Below, piece after piece: positions 58,807 through 64,000 of a stretch of 64,000 bases of DNA (its first letter is position 1; every line of letters starts with the position of its first letter). The notes under the pieces were generated by a model that was not told where the DNA came from, made no database searches, and saw only the letters and a program-made list of their open reading frames with translations. The translations under genes were made by a program, and so were the position numbers. Source of the DNA: a virus; the IMG/VR virus record IMGVR_UViG_3300028920_000065, positions 1-64,000 of that record; one strand, given 5' to 3'.

Positions 58807-59928
58807 ATGACATATACTAAATCACTTAGACCATTTTTAAAATTGTTTCTTCCAAAATATATTCATAGGGAATATCCCAAATATGTTGAATTATGTGATA
58901 AAATATTACAATATTTGGAAGAAACAAATAATTTAAAATGGTATGTTGGTGATACTACAAATCAAAAATTAAATTCAATTTATCATAATATAGAAAATTT
59001 TGATAAACATTTTATTATAGATGATCTTCCTGTAGAAAATATTTCTGTTTTAAATGCTTACTTAAATGATTTTGCGAGTGATATAGATTATAGGAATACT
59101 GTTTTAGATTTTAATTCTGAAGATATGAGACAAATTGCAAAATATGCAAATGTAATTTATAATTTAAAGGATTCTTGGAAAGCATATAATTTTATATTTG
59201 CGTTAATTCATGCACCAATTATCAGTGGTGCAACAATATCACTTTCTTTTGATGCTTTTTATAAAGCCGATTCAACTTTTCTTGATGAAACACCTCCTGA
59301 TTATTTTTATAGGCTTGAAGTTGCAGATTCGACAAATATTAATTATGGAGATGTACTTGTAGGATCTTCTAGTTCCGCATCTGGTACAGTAAAATATATT
59401 GATTCTGATAATGATATAATTTATCTCGATAGGGTAGAAAATACTTTTTCAGCAGCTGAAACTTTAACTTTTAATGCAACTGCTATAACAACAATTTCAA
59501 CTATTTTAACAAGTGATTATTTAGATGATGATAAAATAATTTTGACAGAAATTCCTGTTTATTCTATTGAATCTAATGGAATAAATGGTTTACAACTGGA
59601 TAGGGCTGATGTAACAATTGATGATAAAGGTACTCATCCATTTGAATATCAAATAATTGGAAAAAATGATATTTTAAGTACTGGAACATTTGTTTCCGAT
59701 TTAAGAAAATCCATGCATCCTGCTGGTTTTGATGCTGATATTTTTTATGTTCTTGATGATATAGAAATTTTAAGTACAGAGGATAGCAAAATATTTCCAA
59801 AGCAAATTTTTACATTGGAATGCGTTTCAACTGGATATGATTTATTAAAGAATGATGGAATTAATATTATCACAAATGATAATTATCATATTATTGTCAC
59901 GGAAGAAGTATTTCCCACGGGATTATAA
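58807..59928 (+). CDS. Baseplate structural protein, 373 aa
   Basis: Starts three bases after gp6. N-terminal helical domain (YPKYVELCDKILQYLEE, NFDKHFIIDDLP, DSWKAYNFIFALIHAP; residues 20-140), then beta domains. The early part resembles baseplate wedge proteins placed after gp6 in marine T4-like phages, but I cannot give a gp number. Residues 177-225 (YGDVLVGSS ... SASGTVKYI ... TFSAAETLTF) carry the module also inserted in the capsid protein. Confidence 0.65.
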   Translation: MTYTKSLRPFLKLFLPKYIHREYPKYVELCDKILQYLEETNNLKWYVGDTTNQKLNSIYHNIENFDKHFIIDDLPVENISVLNAYLNDFASDIDYRNTVLDFNSEDMRQIAKYANVIYNLKDSWKAYNFIFALIHAPIISGATISLSFDAFYKADSTFLDETPPDYFYRLEVADSTNINYGDVLVGSSSSASGTVKYIDSDNDIIYLDRVENTFSAAETLTFNATAITTISTILTSDYLDDDKIILTEIPVYSIESNGINGLQLDRADVTIDDKGTHPFEYQIIGKNDILSTGTFVSDLRKSMHPAGFDADIFYVLDDIEILSTEDSKIFPKQIFTLECVSTGYDLLKNDGINIITNDNYHIIVTEEVFPTGL

Positions 59929-59941
59929 ATAATTATGAATT
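59920..59941 (+). promoter_or_regulatory. Late-type promoter
   Basis: TTATAAATAATTATGAAT (59923-59940), 18 bases before the ATG at 59959. Confidence 0.75.
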
Positions 59942-59958
59942 ATAAGAGGTAAAATAAT

Positions 59959-61140
59959 ATGTTGGTTTCTGGTGTAGGAGCATTAACAAGCAAGGGATTA
60001 GAGATTGCAGATTTTTGTAAATTAAATGATGTTTCCCTTGATTTCAAACATTTTTATGTAACAGATAATCTTTCTTTAACACTAACAAATTTAACTGATC
60101 CAACTCATTCTCCATATAATGATATAACAGATGAGGAATTTGTTTATAATCTAGAAAATGTTTCATCAACTGATTATTATAGAGGAAGTGTTTCAACTTC
60201 AGAAAGTTTAATTTCAAATGGTCAATCAGTAATTCCAATATTGATGTCAATTGTTTCTAATGATATAGAAGAAAATTTAGATATATATACAGTTTTTATT
60301 TCTGTAAAAGATCCCAATGGTGCAAAAATTACTGTTGCAGATGGTTCAACATTTCTAACAACCCCACAAACAATAACATTTGGTGCTCCTTTTTCTGGAA
60401 CAGCAACACTGGATTATATTGATGGAAATGATCTTTATATTTCAAACATACAAAGTTCTTTAGCTGTAAAATTAACTTATGATGAATTTATTGCAGAAAT
60501 TACAACTTCCCTTACAGTTACGGGTGGAACTGATGGTGCATCTAGTTTAACAAGTTCTGCTAATGTAGATGATGCAAATTATCTTTTTTATAAAGGATGT
60601 ATTCGATATGATGAAAGACTTGATATTACTGTTGCCAACGCAACTAATTTTTCAGCTGGAAGTACCCTTACAAATCCAACGGGGGCAGTTGCTTCGGTTA
60701 CAAATGTCGCAGGTAGTGTTTTAACTGTTAATAGAACAAATACAAGCATTTTTTCCAATGGAGAAAATGTTGATTATAATAGTCCATATTCAGCTCCAGA
60801 TACTACAATAACTGCAATACCAATAGTAAATACAACATCCAGTGTTGTAACAGCAGTAAAATACACAAGCGATGGATCAGATTTATTGTTAAGAATTAAT
60901 TTAAGGAGTACTTCTGGATTTCCACAAGATTTAACATTTTTAAATACTGCTGTAACTGAAATTGAAATTCATAATGCGGATACATCAGATACGCATCCTG
61001 ATATTAGGTTGCAAATGTTAGTAAATGCTAGTATTTATGGCTCTGATATAAGATATAATTATGATCAGATAGTTTCTTTAAAAAATCAAATAAATGCTAT
61101 CATAACGGCAAATGGATTATCTGGAGGACCGATTGTATAA
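59959..61140 (+). CDS. Tail/baseplate fibre-like protein, 393 aa
   Basis: Thr/Ser/Asn-rich beta protein. Contains at least one copy of the module G-x-x-L-T-N-x-T-G-A-V-A-S-V ... F-S-N-G-E-N-V (about residues 230-275) and a related segment at 138-165 (TFGAPFSGTATLDYI). Late promoter; flanked by baseplate genes and a homing endonuclease. Probably a fibre or fibre-connector. The end of the gene overlaps the endonuclease start. Confidence 0.65.
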   Translation: MLVSGVGALTSKGLEIADFCKLNDVSLDFKHFYVTDNLSLTLTNLTDPTHSPYNDITDEEFVYNLENVSSTDYYRGSVSTSESLISNGQSVIPILMSIVSNDIEENLDIYTVFISVKDPNGAKITVADGSTFLTTPQTITFGAPFSGTATLDYIDGNDLYISNIQSSLAVKLTYDEFIAEITTSLTVTGGTDGASSLTSSANVDDANYLFYKGCIRYDERLDITVANATNFSAGSTLTNPTGAVASVTNVAGSVLTVNRTNTSIFSNGENVDYNSPYSAPDTTITAIPIVNTTSSVVTAVKYTSDGSDLLLRINLRSTSGFPQDLTFLNTAVTEIEIHNADTSDTHPDIRLQMLVNASIYGSDIRYNYDQIVSLKNQINAIITANGLSGGPIV

Positions 61141-61744
61141 ATATCATTTTTTATATCAGACGACAAATTTAATCAATGGAAAAATTTATGTTGGAATTCA
61201 TTCAACAGATGATTTGGGTAGCGGAATTGCATTAATAAATGCAATAAAAAAATATGGAAAGGAAAATTTTGAACGGGAAATATTGGAATTTTCTAATACA
61301 AGAGATGAAATATTACAGAATGGAGAAAAGAATAGTTTTTATAGAAAGTCCCATACAGAAGAAACAAAGAAAAAAATTTCTGAAGCAAACTCTAGAAAAA
61401 AACGAACCGATGAATTTAAAAAAATAAAATCTGAGAAAATGAAAGAATATTGGTCAGAAAATGATTATCCACATAAGGGCAAGACATATGAGGAAGTTTA
61501 TGGTGTTGAAAAAGCGAAAGAACTAAAAGAAAAAAGAAAAAATACTTTTTCAAAAAATAGAAAGGATAGTTCAGGAGCGAATAATCCAAAAGCAAAATTA
61601 AATGATAATATGGTTATTATTATTCGTTTAATGAACAAATTTAATAAATATACAATAGATGAGATGTCTTTATTATTTGGTGTCACTAAAACCACAATAC
61701 GAGATATAATTAAAATAAAAACTTGGAAAAATATAACAATTTAA
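61133..61744 (+). CDS. GIY-YIG homing endonuclease (Seg-like)
   Basis: 203 aa from a TTG at 61133, with GGAGGACCGA upstream. N-terminal catalytic domain: YKYHFLYQTTNLINGKIYVG (GIY-YIG variant), then NAIKKYGKENFEREIL and a Glu-rich end. DNA-binding repeats of NUMOD type: HTEETKKKISEANSRKK and SGANNPKAKLN. The C-terminal HTH-like segment is MSLLFGVTKTTIRDI. A free-standing mobile gene between baseplate and fibre genes, as in other T4-like phages. It overlaps the upstream gene by eight bases. Confidence 0.88.
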   Translation: MYKYHFLYQTTNLINGKIYVGIHSTDDLGSGIALINAIKKYGKENFEREILEFSNTRDEILQNGEKNSFYRKSHTEETKKKISEANSRKKRTDEFKKIKSEKMKEYWSENDYPHKGKTYEEVYGVEKAKELKEKRKNTFSKNRKDSSGANNPKAKLNDNMVIIIRLMNKFNKYTIDEMSLLFGVTKTTIRDIIKIKTWKNITI

Positions 61745-61755
61745 AGGAGTTAGGA

Positions 61756-63381
61756 ATGATAAATTGGGCAAGTGCGATTCAGCAAATTATTGATGCGCAT
61801 GCGGATCTATTAGAAACCACTTCAGAATTACAAAAATGGGTAACTGGTAGTTCAGGAGGAACTGCTATTTCGTCCGTAACATTTGATTTTTCTGATGGAA
61901 CATCTAGTGTTGTTAACACAATACCAGAGATTGTTGCAAATGCTAGTGGTTCACAAACAATTACAGCAGGTGAAAATTTATCTACTGGCGATAGAGTAAA
62001 AATTTATAATGATGGTGGAACAGCAAAGGTTAAAAAATTGGTTGCATCATCTTTTGGATCAGCTTCACAGTATAATACAACATCAAGCAGTAATGCTATT
62101 GCATATGATTCTGATAATGGTGTTGGTGTTGTTTTTTATTGTGAATCCATTGCTGCTGGAGATGTCGAAGCAAAAATATTTTCTATTACTTCCTCAATTA
62201 CTTATGGTTCAGCACAAACTGTTAATACAACAACTGGAATACATACACAAACTGCTGTTTTTCATTGCTCAGGTGATACGACTGCAGGAACAATTTTATT
62301 TCTGTACATAGATTCTGGAGATGAATCAAAAATAAAATATAAAATTGGAACATCTGATGGAACAACAATAACAATGGGATCAGAAGGTGATGTTGGATCA
62401 TCTACAACTTCTGGAATTTCAACTTATGTTGCCAAATATGATTCAACAAATAATATGATTTTGATTTCAGCATGGGATAATTCGGGATTTGATTTAATTT
62501 TAAAATATGGAACTGTTGATGGTTCTACAAAATCTATATCGTGGGGAACGGATCAAACAATTTTAAATGATATAACAACGAGTGCGAGCATAACTGAAGG
62601 ATTTGCACTTGCTCTTGATGAAGCAACTGGAACTGCATATGTCGGATATTCGGATAGTTCAGACGATTTTTATATAAGACGTTACACAACATATAATGGC
62701 GTGATTTCAGCAAAAACTCCTACTCAGCTTTATGTACTTGGTTCTGACTATTCATTTAATACTCTTGATTTTCAATATGATTCTGCAAATGATCAACTAA
62801 TTCTTTTTACCGGTTGGAAATTTTCAACTGTTGGATCACTAATGACTTTTCATATTCGTTATGATACATCAACTGAATCGGCATTTGAACTCGCAAGAAA
62901 TACACTTGGAGCTTATGATACAGGATTATTTGATACCCGAAGAGGCGGAATTGACCTTGATAATAATAAAATATTTTATTATGCTGGAAACCTCTCAGCA
63001 GCTCCATTGTATGTATATGAATATGATTTAGATTTTACAATTGTTACGACTAATTCATTTCATGTCTACAATGAAATATTAATTCCTACTAAAAATTGTT
63101 CAATCGCAGTTGTTGATAATCTTGTATTTTTTAGTTTTAAAACTGATTTAGCATCTAAATATCTTGATGAACGGGAAAATTTTGCAGGAATAATTCAATC
63201 TAATGTTACTTCTGGTAATGATGCGACTGTTTCTATTCTTGCTGGTGGAATTTCAACCGCAAATTCTGGATTGACAATAGGACAAAAATATTATTTGCAA
63301 ACTGATACATCTATTGGAACAACAAAAAATAAATTTCCTGTTGGAATTGCACTTGACGCAGGAAATTTGCGTTTAATATAG
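61756..63381 (+). CDS. Tail fibre / adhesin-like propeller protein, 541 aa
   Basis: ATG with AAGGAGTTAGGA. N-terminal helix (WASAIQQIIDAHADLLETTS) may trimerise or attach to the baseplate; TITAGENLSTGDRVKIYNDG (about 85-105) is a hyaluronidase/fibre-type segment. The rest is a beta-propeller-like run with motifs such as AYDSDNGVGVVFY and KYDSTNNMILISA about every 50 residues. Two GENLSTGD- or GLTIGQKYYL-type motifs recall the DUF-rich collars of phage fibres. Likely receptor-binding or a shaft adaptor. Confidence 0.7.
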   Translation: MINWASAIQQIIDAHADLLETTSELQKWVTGSSGGTAISSVTFDFSDGTSSVVNTIPEIVANASGSQTITAGENLSTGDRVKIYNDGGTAKVKKLVASSFGSASQYNTTSSSNAIAYDSDNGVGVVFYCESIAAGDVEAKIFSITSSITYGSAQTVNTTTGIHTQTAVFHCSGDTTAGTILFLYIDSGDESKIKYKIGTSDGTTITMGSEGDVGSSTTSGISTYVAKYDSTNNMILISAWDNSGFDLILKYGTVDGSTKSISWGTDQTILNDITTSASITEGFALALDEATGTAYVGYSDSSDDFYIRRYTTYNGVISAKTPTQLYVLGSDYSFNTLDFQYDSANDQLILFTGWKFSTVGSLMTFHIRYDTSTESAFELARNTLGAYDTGLFDTRRGGIDLDNNKIFYYAGNLSAAPLYVYEYDLDFTIVTTNSFHVYNEILIPTKNCSIAVVDNLVFFSFKTDLASKYLDERENFAGIIQSNVTSGNDATVSILAGGISTANSGLTIGQKYYLQTDTSIGTTKNKFPVGIALDAGNLRLI

Positions 63382-63390
63382 GAGAATAAA

Positions 63391-64000
63391 ATGAGCACAA
63401 CCGATGGCGGAAAAAGAATACATGAAATTGCAAATGAAAAAACAATATTGGTTGGAGATGATGAATTTGTAATTGATGATTCTGAAAATACGGATGCTGA
63501 TGGAAATCAATTAACAAAAAAAGTAAAATATAAAAATATTCTTAAATTTAAGGATTATGATTCAATTCCAATTGAATGGCCCGAGGATGGATCTTCAGCA
63601 CCAGATGCAGCTGCACTTGTAACGGATGGAAATGGAAATTTACGATCAAGAACATTTGATTCAACAGCCGCAGAGACATTGGTTGTTCCATGGGAATGTC
63701 CTCCAAATTGCGTTTTAACTGCTGGTATAACATATCGAGTAAAATTTATTGTAACTGAAGCAACTGGTCCAAGTTCTGAAGGTGTTGTTTTTAAAATGTC
63801 AGGATATAGTTCTGGAAATGGCGATGCGATGAATGGAACCTTTGCAACTGCGATTGCAACTTCAAAAGCAACCGGTCTTACTGAATCACAATATGATCTT
63901 GTTTTTACTGAATGGTCAACCGCAAATCTTACAATAACAGATGAAGCTGTTGGTGAAACAATATTTTTTGAGTTTCAAAGGGATCCTACTGATTCTGATG
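63391..64000 (+). CDS. Tail fibre-like protein (partial at window end)
   Basis: ATG behind AGGAGAATAAA; open to the right edge, about 203 residues visible. KTILVGDDEFVIDDSENTDA (about residues 18-37) and a following K-x-V-K-Y-K-N-I strand are typical of phage fibre head-domain attachment regions (D-x-x-x-I-x-D). A beta-rich C-terminal part follows. The gene continues beyond the window. Confidence 0.7.
   Translation, partial: MSTTDGGKRIHEIANEKTILVGDDEFVIDDSENTDADGNQLTKKVKYKNILKFKDYDSIPIEWPEDGSSAPDAAALVTDGNGNLRSRTFDSTAAETLVVPWECPPNCVLTAGITYRVKFIVTEATGPSSEGVVFKMSGYSSGNGDAMNGTFATAIATSKATGLTESQYDLVFTEWSTANLTITDEAVGETIFFEFQRDPTDSD

Noticed and set aside
1-64000. tRNA genes and CRISPR arrays
   Set aside because: I looked for cloverleaf-like G+C-richer segments and regularly spaced repeats in the gaps and saw none; a short tRNA could still be missed without a covariance search.

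Overview
The window is part of the genome of a very A+T-rich, T4-like myovirus (tailed phage, Caudoviricetes). The call rests on a near-complete set of T4-type core genes readable from the sequence. Replication and recombination: gp43 DNA polymerase, gp44/gp62 clamp loader, gp45 clamp, gp32 SSB, gp61 primase, RNase H, Dda, UvsW, UvsY, gp46/gp47, RNA ligase 2. Regulation: RegA, gp55 and gp33-like late-transcription factors. Virion: gp4, gp13, gp14, gp20, gp21, gp22, gp23, gp25, gp6, and gp27- and gp48/54-like proteins. The host cannot be named. Strong AGGAGG-type ribosome sites and sigma70-like promoters show bacterial expression signals, and the base composition suggests a low-GC bacterium. 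Window ends cut one gene on the left (minus strand) and one on the right (plus strand).

Layout. (1) 1-28,425, minus strand: small unknown genes, a metallophosphoesterase, DNA polymerase, gp62-like loader, primase, gp55-like sigma, RNase H, then gp27-like and gp48/54-like baseplate genes and RegA. Next come a methyltransferase, small membrane genes, a YopX-family protein, and NeuC and NeuB (nonulosonic/sialic-acid type sugar synthesis). These are followed by gp47, Dda, gp46 and a phage GroEL/GroES pair with UvsY. (2) 28.5-30.2 kb, plus strand: a virion propeller-like protein and a zinc-ribbon protein. (3) 30.3-33.4 kb, minus strand: a gp13-like neck protein and an unrecognised 719-aa protein. 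(4) 33.6-38.2 kb, plus strand: HAD phosphatase, DNA methyltransferase, SNF2-type helicase, dNMP kinase, intact queD, then a broken queE/queC remnant. (5) 38.2-45 kb, plus strand: UvsW, gp14, gp33-like, gp32, gp45, gp44. (6) 45-52 kb, plus strand: head module gp4, portal, protease, scaffold, capsid, closed by a strong terminator. (7) 52-56 kb, plus strand: RNA ligase 2, a lipoprotein serine protease, a metallophosphoesterase and small genes. (8) 56-64 kb, plus strand: baseplate wedge and tail-fibre genes with a GIY-YIG homing endonuclease between them.

Transcription looks like a two-class system. One promoter class (TTTACA or TTGACT, a 16-nt spacer usually beginning TTCTTAAAAAAA, then TATAAA) precedes replication and metabolic genes on both strands. 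The other class (an extended T4 late box, ATAAATAATTNTGAAT) precedes most virion genes. It fits the gp55, gp33-like and clamp genes found here.

Items most worth a second look: a family of four ~80-nt intergenic elements; a 73-aa stand-alone glycyl-radical-domain-like protein; an out-of-frame queE::queC deletion remnant beside intact queD; neuB/neuC coupled to the gp47 recombination gene; a phage lipoprotein protease; a perfect consensus sigma70 promoter firing against the head operon; a late box placed so that gp4 mRNA would be leaderless; and a beta-rich module shared by the major capsid protein and baseplate proteins.
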